Assembly: GCF_002909485.1 (NCBI RefSeq)
Contig: NZ_PPXG01000001.1
Location: 1 to 64,000, forward strand
Reading direction: 5' to 3'
Length of the DNA stretch: 64,000 nucleotides
DNA from: Stutzerimonas stutzeri
GTDB taxonomy: Bacteria; Pseudomonadota; Gammaproteobacteria; Pseudomonadales; Pseudomonadaceae
Part shown: positions 10,123 through 18,302 of the stretch, in pieces
How positions within the stretch are numbered: the stretch's first letter is position 1
Layout: every line of letters begins with the position of its first letter
Translations under genes and position numbers: made by a program
Notes under the pieces: generated by a model
What the model was told of the DNA's origin: nothing
Databases searched by the model: none
Seen by the model: only the letters and a program-made list of their open reading frames with translations

Positions 10123-10159
10123 CCGGCCCATGGCCGCCATGGCCCCGCCTTGCTTGGGT

Positions 10160-11476
10160 TTATAGGGTGCCTGTTCGTGGCGAAACGGGCTCTTCCTGAG
10201 CAGCCGGATGTTCGTCGACCATCTCGGCCTCATCGGCCGCTGCTGGCGCGGGTTCGACTTCTGGTGTGTCAGGCATCAGCTCCAACACCGTGTGGCTGGT
10301 ACGCAGCATCGGCGTGAAGTGGCCGTGCGGTTCGGTCACCAGATCCACAACGCGGCGCGGGCGCCAGAACGAGTAGATTGCAAGAATGCCCAACGTCACC
10401 GCGAAGAACAGTGGCAGCGCGATGGCGCCAAACAGATGCATCAAGCCACCTGCGACTACCGGCCCGAATGCTGCACCGAAACCGTTGGCCAGCAACAGGC
10501 CGCTGGAGCCGGATAGGATCTCGTCCGGATTCAGCTGGTCGACCATCTGGGCCACAGCGATCGAGTAGATCGAGAATGCCAGTCCGCCCCAGAGGAACAT
10601 CAGCCCCAGCAGCAAAGAGCCCGCGAGAATTGGTGTGATGATCAATGCCAGCACCGCGGCGATCGCCACCACCCAGAGCAGCACCACGCGCCGGTCATGT
10701 TTGTCCGAGAACAGCCCGATCGGCCATTGCAGCACTGCGCCACCAAGGATGGTGATACTCATCAGCAGGCCGACGCCGGCCGCATCGAAACCGACCTGGC
10801 TCGCATACACCGGCGCCAGGCCCCAGAAGCCGCCCAGTGTGAGCCCGGAAATACCGGCTGCCATCAACGGCAGCGGAGCGATACGGGCCAGTTGCAGCAA
10901 GTCGGTGGCCGGCATGTCCGGCAGCGCGGGTTGCGCCTGGCGGGTCAGGGTGATCGGCATCAGCGCGCTGCTGATGAGAATCGCCGCCAGCGCGAACAGC
11001 GTGAAGTTCATCGGCGTATCGAGGCTCAACAGCTGTTGAGCGGCCGCTAGCGCGCCGAGGTTAACCGCCATGTACAGAGCAAATACCTGGCCGCGCTTCT
11101 CGCCGCTGACCTGAGCGTTCAGCCAACTTTCGATAACCATGTACAGCGTGACCAGCGAAACGCCGTAGAGCACCCGCAGCACCAGCCATACCCACGGGTT
11201 TACGATCAGCACGTGCAACAGCACAGCCACCGCCGCAAGCGCGGCATAGAAGGCAAAGGTGCGGATATGGCCGATGCGCCGGATCAGCGATGGTGCAAGC
11301 CAGGTGCCGATCAAGAAGCCTGCGAAATAGCCGGACATCAGCAGACCGATCAGACCGGTCGAATAGCCTTCGGCAACGCCGCGTAGTGTAAGCAGGGTAT
11401 TGAGCAGCCCGTGTCCCAGCAGAAGCAGTGCCACGCCAGCGAGCAGGGAGCTGATAGGTGCAATCAAGGTTTTCAT
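10160..11476 (-). CDS. MFS transporter, YcaD-like
   Basis: A 438-residue permease of the major facilitator superfamily with about 12 membrane segments between residues 5 and 390. The loop after TM2 (LAPSLIRRIGHIRTF) and the second-half equivalent (FSDKHDRRVVLL) match the MFS loop 2-3 and 8-9 motifs. The acidic, proline-rich tail (EVEPAPAAADEAEMVDEHP) is cytoplasmic. I chose the start at 11476, which gives MKTLIAPI and has AGGGTG upstream; an upstream open frame overlaps the DUF2254 gene and is not coding. Closest type is YcaD/sugar-efflux-like; substrate unknown. Confidence 0.88.
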   Translation of the reverse strand: MKTLIAPISSLLAGVALLLLGHGLLNTLLTLRGVAEGYSTGLIGLLMSGYFAGFLIGTWLAPSLIRRIGHIRTFAFYAALAAVAVLLHVLIVNPWVWLVLRVLYGVSLVTLYMVIESWLNAQVSGEKRGQVFALYMAVNLGALAAAQQLLSLDTPMNFTLFALAAILISSALMPITLTRQAQPALPDMPATDLLQLARIAPLPLMAAGISGLTLGGFWGLAPVYASQVGFDAAGVGLLMSITILGGAVLQWPIGLFSDKHDRRVVLLWVVAIAAVLALIITPILAGSLLLGLMFLWGGLAFSIYSIAVAQMVDQLNPDEILSGSSGLLLANGFGAAFGPVVAGGLMHLFGAIALPLFFAVTLGILAIYSFWRPRRVVDLVTEPHGHFTPMLRTSHTVLELMPDTPEVEPAPAAADEAEMVDEHPAAQEEPVSPRTGTL

Positions 11477-11631
11477 CGGTAACACCCTAAATAACGAGAT
11501 AGCTGAAAACAAGTCGCGGTGCGTTTTGTATTGTGAACGTCGGAAGGCAACTGTTTGGTTTAAAAGAGCTGGATTGAAGTGCTGAGTAAGCGAGCGACAC
11601 CACGCCGCTGCTATCGGGTAGAGCACGTCTT

Positions 11632-12957
11632 TCAGCACTGCCTGGCGAGGGTGTTCTCCAGCGGCGCTGCGTGTCGTACGGCCAGATTTAATAGCTGCAC
11701 CGCCTCGGCTACAGCCTGCCGATCCAATGCGCCGTCTAGCGAGGCAGCCGCCTGTTCGAGGATTGCTTGAGCGTGGCGCAGGATTACGCGCTCGTCCTCG
11801 GCGTCCGTCGCACTGAACAAAAGGTTCTTGCACGCCTGAAGCAAGGTCAGCAGCACCTGCAGATCCTCTTTGCCGTAAGCGCGCAGCGAGCCGAACGCCA
11901 GCAGGAGCATCTGATGCAGATCGAGCTCGCTGAGGAAGATCCGTGGCGCGCCTTGCTCGGGGGCGACATCGTGGTCCGGCAACTTCATCCGTTCGCTGAG
12001 CAGCACGCCCATCATGTCGATCGCCTTGATCGCCGTTCCCGGATCGTTGATGCCCGGGCTTAGCGCGCGTACGGCAATCTCGATGATCTGCTTGAAGCCG
12101 AAGAAGAAATGCCGGTGGGCGTATTCCTCGACGTAGAAATCGAAACAGTCGAGCAGCTGCGCCACGCAGCGTTCGTCCAGCTCGCGGTTCAGTCGTATCA
12201 GTGGGTGCCCAGGCATGACGAAAAAGCCATAGTGCACCTGCACGGTCATGCAGGCGTCCTGTTCGTCGAGCAGCGCCTGCGCGGCAGAAATGTTCAGTGC
12301 CTTGAAATAGCCGGAGCGCCGCGCCCGGATCGTCTGCCAATCGCTGTCGTCCGGCCATTCTGCGACCTTGCAGTGCTCCAGTCGCTCGATGCGCTGTTGC
12401 AGCTGGGCATGGGTTTGCTTGTAGACGCGGCTGAGGATGAAGTCGACCTGGATCGATAGAGAAATGGAGCGGATGAAGTAAACGAACAGGCACAAACAAA
12501 TGACGCCGAGGCCAAGCGCCAGAAAGATGCCCAGGCTCGGTACGTTGATATCGTCGCCTTCCTGAATCGTTGAGATCAGCATCAGCGAGTTGATGATCGT
12601 GCCGAGGTAGACGCCGAGCACCACCTGATGACTGCGGCTGCTGATCAGCCCGGGAATGACCCGCGGCGACAGCGACGAGGCGGCTGAGTTGAGCACCACC
12701 ATCACCATCGAGAAGCTGAATACCATCAACGAGATGATGCCGGCGACCAGCGTCCCGAGAATCAGGCGGGCGTTCTCAGCGTTCTTAACCAACCCCAGGT
12801 CCAGATCTTCTTTGTATGACTGCAGCCATGTCATCTCAAGCACGATGGATACGATGCACAGGCCGGCGAGGCCAACGGCGATTAGCGTGGGGTAAAACGC
12901 GATGCTGCCGGTTACCCGGTGATACAGGCGAAACAGCCTGTTGGTGAGTGCGGACAT
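11632..12957 (-). CDS. DUF2254 membrane protein
   Basis: A 441-residue predicted inner-membrane protein. Four hydrophobic segments lie at about residues 18-42, 64-88, 108-130 and 144-166, then a soluble C-terminal region of about 270 residues with the conserved block EIAVRALSPGINDPGTAIKAID (about 288-309). This pattern is that of DUF2254, a widespread family without known function. It lies upstream of the MFS gene on the same strand with a 155-bp gap, so co-transcription is possible but not shown. Confidence 0.82.
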   Translation of the reverse strand: MSALTNRLFRLYHRVTGSIAFYPTLIAVGLAGLCIVSIVLEMTWLQSYKEDLDLGLVKNAENARLILGTLVAGIISLMVFSFSMVMVVLNSAASSLSPRVIPGLISSRSHQVVLGVYLGTIINSLMLISTIQEGDDINVPSLGIFLALGLGVICLCLFVYFIRSISLSIQVDFILSRVYKQTHAQLQQRIERLEHCKVAEWPDDSDWQTIRARRSGYFKALNISAAQALLDEQDACMTVQVHYGFFVMPGHPLIRLNRELDERCVAQLLDCFDFYVEEYAHRHFFFGFKQIIEIAVRALSPGINDPGTAIKAIDMMGVLLSERMKLPDHDVAPEQGAPRIFLSELDLHQMLLLAFGSLRAYGKEDLQVLLTLLQACKNLLFSATDAEDERVILRHAQAILEQAAASLDGALDRQAVAEAVQLLNLAVRHAAPLENTLARQC

Positions 12958-13029
12958 TGGGGCTCCCTGCGATGGTCCGCCGAAGCGGGGCTACCCGCCT
13001 TTCGGCAGCATCCGGGACGTAACGTTCGC

Positions 13030-13923
13030 TCACGCGTTGTGGCTGGGGACCAGGGTCGCAATCAGCGCGCGCACGCTGCCGGGCAGTGCGTCCAGTTCGC
13101 GGACCAGGATGCTGCGTTCGCGCACCGCCCAGGGCTCGTCCAGAGTCACCAGCGCAAGCTGCATGGTGCGGCTATGTCGCCGTGCTGCGGATTCCGGAAT
13201 GATGCCGATCCCGACGCCAGCCTCGATCATCCGACACACCGCCTCGAAGCTGGATAACTGGATGCGCAGGGACAACTGACTACCCAGCTTTTCCACCTGA
13301 TCGCGCAGGAAGGTCAGCAGCGTACTGCCTTCATGCAACCCGATGTGCTGATAGTGCAGGGTCTGGCGCAGCGTCACGCGTGGTTCGTTCGCCAACGCAT
13401 GGCCGATCGGCACGGCGAGCAGCAACCTGTCGGTACTGAAATGCAGCACCTGCAGCCCGTCGGCGCACACCGGGCCTGCGATGATGCCCATGTCCGTGCT
13501 GCCGTCCAGCACACCTCGCACGATGTCGCGGCTCAGGCGTTCCTGCAGATCCACCGTTACGCCCGGACGTTGAGCGAGAAAGCCGGCCAGCACTTCCGGG
13601 AGGAACTCGGTCACCGCCGTGGTATTGGCGAATATGCGGATGTGCCCGGCGGCATCGGTGCCGTATTCGGTGAACTCGCTTTTCAGGTAATCAACCTGAC
13701 GCATGATCAGCCGCGCATGCTGCAGCAGCTTGCACCCGGCCGGCGTCAGCTCAACACCGCGGCTGTCGCGATACAGCAAGCGGCTGTACAGCTGGCTTTC
13801 CAGCGCCTTGATGCGGGCGCTGGCCGCCGCTGGCGACAAGTGGGCGCGGCGTGCGCCCTGAGTCAGGCTGGGCGATTCGGCGATGTGAATGAAGAGGCGA
13901 AGATCGACCAGATCGAAATGCAT
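13030..13923 (-). CDS. LysR-family regulator of the itaconate cluster
   Basis: A 297-residue LysR-type regulator. The N-terminal winged helix-turn-helix (about 4-62) has the family pattern SLTQGARRAHLSPAAASARIKALE, and the rest is the periplasmic-binding-protein-like effector domain. It is divergent from the itaconyl-CoA hydratase gene with 121 bp between start codons. P. aeruginosa PA0877 sits in the same place, so it probably regulates itaconate catabolism in response to itaconate or a CoA derivative. The spacer holds ATGC-N10-GCAT at 13995-14012 as one possible operator. I chose ATG 13923; a GTG two codons earlier is open. Confidence 0.88.
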   Translation of the reverse strand: MHFDLVDLRLFIHIAESPSLTQGARRAHLSPAAASARIKALESQLYSRLLYRDSRGVELTPAGCKLLQHARLIMRQVDYLKSEFTEYGTDAAGHIRIFANTTAVTEFLPEVLAGFLAQRPGVTVDLQERLSRDIVRGVLDGSTDMGIIAGPVCADGLQVLHFSTDRLLLAVPIGHALANEPRVTLRQTLHYQHIGLHEGSTLLTFLRDQVEKLGSQLSLRIQLSSFEAVCRMIEAGVGIGIIPESAARRHSRTMQLALVTLDEPWAVRERSILVRELDALPGSVRALIATLVPSHNA

Positions 13924-14044
13924 GTGCACGCTCGAAGAGTCAGTGGGCGTTCAGCTTAGCCGAACGCCGGTCTCGGTAATTGCAAATTCTCAGTATGCCG
14001 GGCGTGGTGCATTCTTTCTGAAACAATACAGCCGGAAGCCTCAG

Positions 14045-14866
14045 ATGACCGACGTAACTGCCTGGATCGGCCGTAGCGAAGAAGTCCATGACCAGCTCAG
14101 CCGCAACCTGCTGATGCGCATTGCTGCAACGCTCGGCGAAGCCACCCCTGCCCATGGCGAAGCACTGCCGCCGTTGTGGCAATGGTGCTTCTTTCAGGAG
14201 CCCTTACCCGAAATTGGCCTGGGCGAAGACGGTCATCCGGCGCGTGGTGGGTTTCTGCCGCCAGCCGACAACCGCAACCGCATGTGGGCCGGCGGGCGTG
14301 TCGAGTTCATCGAGCCTTTGACGGCCGGGTCCGAGGCGAATCGCGTATCCACCATCAAGCACATCGAGGAAAAGCACGGCCGCACAGGCGCACTGCTATT
14401 CGTCACGGTGCAGCACGACTATCTGCAGGACGGGCGCCTGGCCATCCGCGAAGAGCAGGACATCGTCTACCGCGAACCCAGCCCGCCAAAAACCAGCAGC
14501 GGTGAGCCGATGGTAGCCGGCGATTGGCTGGAGGCCGTTACCCCGACGCCAACCCTGCTGTTCCGTTATTCAGCCGTCACCTTCAACGGCCACCGCATTC
14601 ATTACGACTGGCCCTACGTCACTGAAACCGAAGGCTACTCGGGCCTGGTTGTACACGGCCCATTGATCGCCACGCTCAACCTGCGGGCCTTCTGCCGTGC
14701 CCATCCGGATGCACGCTTGCGCCGCTTCGCCTACCGCGGCCTGCGTCCTCTGGTGGTGCCGCAGGAGTTTGAGGTCGGAGGTCGAATCGTTGAGCCGGGT
14801 AAGGCCAAACTCTGGGCCGGCGATCACAACGGCCTGGCGCAGAAAGCGGAAGTGGAATTCGACTGA
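14045..14866 (+). CDS. ich: Itaconyl-CoA hydratase (MaoC-like)
   Basis: A 273-residue double-hotdog dehydratase. In P. aeruginosa, Ich hydrates itaconyl-CoA (via mesaconyl-C4-CoA) to citramalyl-CoA, the second step of itaconate breakdown. The N-terminal half resembles the FAS1-like dehydratase domain (Trp-rich GEALPPLWQWCFF near 40-52). The C-terminal half carries the MaoC-like motif YDWPYVTETEGYSGLVVHGPL (about 186-206) with catalytic-type Asp and His. The start at 14045 was chosen over longer open sequence that runs back into the LysR gene. It is first in an operon-like run that continues, after a 277-bp repeat-bearing gap, with the acyl-CoA dehydrogenase. Confidence 0.88.
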   Translation: MTDVTAWIGRSEEVHDQLSRNLLMRIAATLGEATPAHGEALPPLWQWCFFQEPLPEIGLGEDGHPARGGFLPPADNRNRMWAGGRVEFIEPLTAGSEANRVSTIKHIEEKHGRTGALLFVTVQHDYLQDGRLAIREEQDIVYREPSPPKTSSGEPMVAGDWLEAVTPTPTLLFRYSAVTFNGHRIHYDWPYVTETEGYSGLVVHGPLIATLNLRAFCRAHPDARLRRFAYRGLRPLVVPQEFEVGGRIVEPGKAKLWAGDHNGLAQKAEVEFD

Positions 14867-14880
14867 TCGAGTGGTTGCTT

Positions 14881-15055
14881 CCCCCCTCACCCTAACCCTC
14901 TCCCCGGAGGGGCGAGGGGACTGCTTCAGCAGGGGGACGGGGGTCGCGGAGATACGTAGCTGGCGAGCTTCCCAAGTGAAGCAACACCAGTCAGTCGAGC
15001 CAAGCACATAAGCAGCCCCCTCTCCCTGAGGGAGAGGGCTGGGGTGAGGGGAAGA
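14881..15055. repeat. Palindromic intergenic repeat element (CCCCTCACCCTAACCC type)
   Basis: The outer arms cccctcaccctaaccctc (from 14883) and its near-complement gagggctggggtgagggg (to 15051) are inverted. Each arm also carries an inner hairpin (ctctccccggaggggcgag; ctctccctgagggagag), so the element is a double-hairpin structure of about 175 bp. It fills most of the 277-bp gap between ich and the acyl-CoA dehydrogenase gene. Repeats of this sequence type are scattered in many proteobacterial genomes. It may attenuate or stabilise the mRNA. Confidence 0.8.
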
Positions 15056-15143
15056 GGCCAGCCGACAAGGATGGGGGCAAGTCCACATCTCTCCACCCAT
15101 CAGCAATACGCAATGCAGCATCGCCAGTTTTTGAGGAACCGAG

Positions 15144-16307
15144 ATGACCCTGCACAAGAACGAAGAACTGAATGCCATCCGCGAAGGCGTACGTGCGCTC
15201 TGCGCCGATTTTCCGGCCGAATACTGGCGCAAGCTCGATGAGGAGAAAAGCTTCCCGGTCGCCTTCGTCAAGGCGTTGACCGAGGCCGGCTGGCTGTCAG
15301 CGATGATCCCGGAAGAGTACGGCGGATCTGGGCTTGGGTTGGCCGAAGCTTCGGTGATTCTCGAAGAAGTAAACCGCTGCGGGGGCAACTCCGGCACCGT
15401 TCATGGGCAGATGTACAACATGTTTACGCTGCTCCGGCACGGCAGCGAAGAACAGAAGCGCTACTACCTGCCGAAGCTGGCCAGCGGGGAATTGCGGCTG
15501 CAGTCCATGGGCGTCACCGAGCCCACTACTGGTACCGACACCACCAAGATCAAGACCACCGCGGTGAAGCAGGGCGACAAGTACGTGATCAACGGGCAGA
15601 AAGTGTGGATCTCGCGCATTCAGCATTCGGACCTGATGATCCTGCTGGCACGCACCACGCCGCTGGCCGAGGTGCAGCGCAAGTCCGAAGGCATGTCGAT
15701 CTTCCTGGTCGATCTGCGTGGAGCCATCGGCAACGGCCTGACCGTGCAGCCGATCGCCAACATGGTCAATCACGAGACCAACGAGCTGTTCTTCGACAAC
15801 CTGGAAATCCCCGCCAGCAGCCTGATCGGTGAGGAGGGCAAGGGGTTCCGCTACATCCTCGACGGTCTGAATGCCGAACGCACCCTGATCGCCGCCGAGT
15901 GCATCGGGGATGGTCGCTGGTTTGTCGAGAAGTCCGCCGCCTACGCCCGTGATCGCGTGGTGTTCGGCAGGCCTATCGGCCAGAACCAGGGCGTGCAGTT
16001 CCCGATTGCCGAGGCGCACATCGAGATCGAGGCCGCCGACCTGATGCGCTGGCGTGCCTGCGAGGAATACGACAGCGGCCGCAACGCCGGCGCCGCCGCC
16101 AACATGGCCAAGTATCTGGCTGCCAAGGCCAGCTGGGAAGCGGCCAACGCCTGCCTGCAGACCCACGGTGGCTTCGGCTTCGCCAACGAATACGACGTCG
16201 AGCGCAAGTTCCGCGAGACGCGGCTGTACCAAGTGGCGCCGATCTCGACCAACCTGATCCTGTCGTACGTGGCGGAGCATCTGCTGGAGCTGCCGCGCTC
16301 GTTTTAA
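15144..16307 (+). CDS. Acyl-CoA dehydrogenase of the itaconate cluster
   Basis: A 387-residue FAD-dependent acyl-CoA dehydrogenase with helical N-terminal (1-115), beta-barrel (115-225) and helical C-terminal domains. FAD/CoA-contacting stretches are QSMGVTEPTTGTDTT (about 120-134) and KVWISRIQHSD (about 153-163). The usual catalytic Glu of the YEGT motif is absent (YQVAPIST near 369-376). A Glu at about 246 in LNAERTL occupies the place used by isovaleryl-CoA and long-chain acyl-CoA dehydrogenases, so the enzyme is probably active on a branched substrate. P. aeruginosa PA0879 has the same position; its role in itaconate metabolism is not settled. Confidence 0.9.
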   Translation: MTLHKNEELNAIREGVRALCADFPAEYWRKLDEEKSFPVAFVKALTEAGWLSAMIPEEYGGSGLGLAEASVILEEVNRCGGNSGTVHGQMYNMFTLLRHGSEEQKRYYLPKLASGELRLQSMGVTEPTTGTDTTKIKTTAVKQGDKYVINGQKVWISRIQHSDLMILLARTTPLAEVQRKSEGMSIFLVDLRGAIGNGLTVQPIANMVNHETNELFFDNLEIPASSLIGEEGKGFRYILDGLNAERTLIAAECIGDGRWFVEKSAAYARDRVVFGRPIGQNQGVQFPIAEAHIEIEAADLMRWRACEEYDSGRNAGAAANMAKYLAAKASWEAANACLQTHGGFGFANEYDVERKFRETRLYQVAPISTNLILSYVAEHLLELPRSF

Positions 16308-16317
16308 CGAAGCCAAA

Positions 16318-16405
16318 TGTAGGGTGGAAAACGGCGAAGCCTTTTCCATGCGTATCGAAACAGGCGACACAGGTGGTGGAAATGCTTCGCGATTTCCACC
16401 CTACA
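16318..16405. repeat. Inverted-repeat element, GTAGGGTGGA family, copy 1
   Basis: The arms tgtagggtggaaa (16318-16330) and tttccaccctaca (16393-16405) are perfect 13-bp inverted repeats around an 88-bp element. Inside, acggcgaagcc and its relative atgcttcgcgat form further pairing. It sits in the 116-bp gap between two co-directional genes. A second copy is at 18181 and a lone arm at 41075. Confidence 0.8.
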
Positions 16406-16423
16406 AAAAAGAGGAAGTGCGTC

Positions 16424-16828
16424 ATGAATATCAGCCATCTCGACCACCTGGTGCTGACCGTCGCCGACCTCGAGGCAACGATCGACTTCTTCACCCGCGT
16501 GCTCGGCATGCAGGCGGTGACCTTCGGCGAAGGGCGCAAGGCGCTCGCCTTCGGCAACCAGAAGATCAACCTGCACCAGGCCGGACGCGAATTCGAACCC
16601 AAGGCCGAGCGGCCGACGCCGGGTTCGGCGGACCTCTGCTTTATCGTCGCCACACCGCTGGCCGAGGTGATCGCCCATCTCCAGGCGCAGCAGGTCGCCA
16701 TCGTCGAAGGTCCGGTGCAGCGCACCGGGGCGACCGGACCGATCCGCTCGGTGTATGTGCGCGACCCCGACCAGAACCTCATCGAACTGTCCATTCCGTT
16801 AGAGAATCCGCTGGAGCCCAACGCATGA
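16424..16828 (+). CDS. VOC family (glyoxalase-like) protein
   Basis: A 134-residue protein of the vicinal-oxygen-chelate fold. The N-terminal HLDHLVLTVADLEATIDFF (5-23) and the second half ending IRSVYVRDPDQNLIELS give the paired beta-alpha-beta-beta-beta modules, with candidate metal ligands His (HLDHL) and Glu (LIELS). It corresponds to P. aeruginosa PA0880 in the itaconate cluster. The reaction is unknown; lyase, epimerase and dioxygenase chemistry all occur in this fold. The start at 16424 has GAGGAAG upstream. It overlaps the next gene by 4 bp (ATGA), so they are translationally coupled. Confidence 0.85.
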   Translation: MNISHLDHLVLTVADLEATIDFFTRVLGMQAVTFGEGRKALAFGNQKINLHQAGREFEPKAERPTPGSADLCFIVATPLAEVIAHLQAQQVAIVEGPVQRTGATGPIRSVYVRDPDQNLIELSIPLENPLEPNA

Positions 16829-18177
16829 GCCAGCACACCCGTGCCCTGACCGAATTCCTCGCCGGGCTTGCCTACGAGCAGATCCCCGAGCCGGTGCTGG
16901 CCCGCACCGAAGACCTCTTTCTCGACTGGCTCGGCTCGGCCCTGGCCAGCGCAGGCTCGCATCCGATTCCGCTGTTCGAGCGTTACGCGCAGAGAATGGG
17001 CCCGGCCGACGGGCCGGCGTGCATTCTGGTCAACGGCCAGAGCAGCTCGGCCTATTTCGCCGCGCTGGTGAACGCCGCCAGCTCGCACCTGGTGGAGCAG
17101 GACGATCTGCACAACAGCTCCGTGCTGCACCCGGCCACGGTGGTATTCCCGGCCGCGCTGGCGGCGGCGCAGGATCTGGGCAAGTCCGGCCGCGAGCTTC
17201 TGGTGGCCTCGGTCGCCGGCTACGAGGCGGGTATCCGCATCGGCGAATTCCTCGGCCGCTCGCATTACCGCATCTTCCACACCACCGCGACCGTCGGCAC
17301 GCTGGCGGCGGCGGTAGCGGTGGGCAAGCTGATGGATTTCGACCAGCAGCAGTTCACCCATCTGCTCGGCAGCGCCGGTACGCAAGCGGCGGGGCTGTGG
17401 GAGTTTCTCCGTGACGCGGCGGACTCCAAGCAGCTGCACACCGCCAAGGCGGCTGCCGATGGCCTGCTCGCCGCCTACCTGACCGCCGATGGCCTGGCCG
17501 GCGCGCAGGACATCCTCGAAGGAGAGCAGGGCATGGCTGCCGGTATGTCCAGCGATGCCGATCCGAGCAAGCTGTCCGACCGCCTCGGCACCCGCTGGGC
17601 GCTGGCGGAAACCTCGTTCAAGTTCCACGCCTCCTGCCGGCATACCCATCCGGCCGCCGATGCGCTGCTGGCGCTGATGCGGCGAGAAGGCCTGCACGCC
17701 GATGACATTTCCAGCGTCACCACCCGCGTGCATCAGGGGGCGATCGACGTGCTCGGTCGCGTGACCGTGCCACAAAGTGTCCATCAGGCGAAGTTCTCCA
17801 TGGGCACCGTGCTGGGGTTGATCGCCCTGTACGGCAAGGCCGGCCTGACCGAATTCCACAGCCATGCGCTCAGCGACCCGCGCGTCGGCGAGTTTTGCGA
17901 GAGGGTCTCGATGACCCTCGATCCAGAGGTGGACGGCGCCTACCCGGCGCGCTGGCTCGGTCGCGTCGACGTGACCACCACCGACGGCCGTACGCTGCAC
18001 GGCGCCATCGACGAGCCGAAGGGCGACCCGGGCAACACGCTGAGCCGCGCCGAGCTGGAGGACAAGTTTCGCCGCCTGGTTCAGTTCTCCGCTGCGCGTA
18101 GCGATGGCGAGGCGGGCGTGCTGATCGACAAGGTCTGGCGCCTACGCAAGCTGCAGCAGCTGGGCGCGCTTGCGTGA
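16825..18177 (+). CDS. MmgE/PrpD family protein
   Basis: A 450-residue member of the MmgE/PrpD family, which includes 2-methylcitrate dehydratase and immune-responsive gene 1 (cis-aconitate decarboxylase, the itaconate-producing enzyme of macrophages). Conserved parts are the N-terminal helical domain, SSAYFAALVNAASSHLVEQDDLHNSSVLHP (in part, about 73-102) and the lid-domain block FKFHASCRHTHPAADAL (about 268-284). It corresponds to PA0881. Its role in a catabolic itaconate cluster is unclear; a dehydratase for methylcitrate-like or related acids is possible. It starts within the end of the VOC gene. Confidence 0.87.
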   Translation: MSQHTRALTEFLAGLAYEQIPEPVLARTEDLFLDWLGSALASAGSHPIPLFERYAQRMGPADGPACILVNGQSSSAYFAALVNAASSHLVEQDDLHNSSVLHPATVVFPAALAAAQDLGKSGRELLVASVAGYEAGIRIGEFLGRSHYRIFHTTATVGTLAAAVAVGKLMDFDQQQFTHLLGSAGTQAAGLWEFLRDAADSKQLHTAKAAADGLLAAYLTADGLAGAQDILEGEQGMAAGMSSDADPSKLSDRLGTRWALAETSFKFHASCRHTHPAADALLALMRREGLHADDISSVTTRVHQGAIDVLGRVTVPQSVHQAKFSMGTVLGLIALYGKAGLTEFHSHALSDPRVGEFCERVSMTLDPEVDGAYPARWLGRVDVTTTDGRTLHGAIDEPKGDPGNTLSRAELEDKFRRLVQFSAARSDGEAGVLIDKVWRLRKLQQLGALA

Positions 18178-18180
18178 CTT

Positions 18181-18280
18181 GTAGGGTGGATGACGGCGAA
18201 GCCTCATCCACCAACAGGGCGCCAGAGTCACGGGGACTTGAACAAACGCGTGGAAATGGCTTCGGCGATTTCCACCCTAC
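18181..18280. repeat. Inverted-repeat element, GTAGGGTGGA family, copy 2
   Basis: The arms gtagggtgga (18181-18190) and tccaccctac (18271-18280) are perfect inverted repeats. The inside shares gacggcgaagcc and ggcttcggcgat with copy 1 at 16318, so both belong to one family. It fills the gap between MmgE/PrpD and the CoA-transferase gene. Confidence 0.8.
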
Positions 18281-18302
18281 GCCGAATTTGCAGGAACCGA
18301 AC

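Noticed and set aside
15973-18000. Long minus-strand open frame opposite the VOC and MmgE/PrpD genes
   Set aside because: A shadow of two recognised plus-strand genes and a repeat element; no domain is recognisable.
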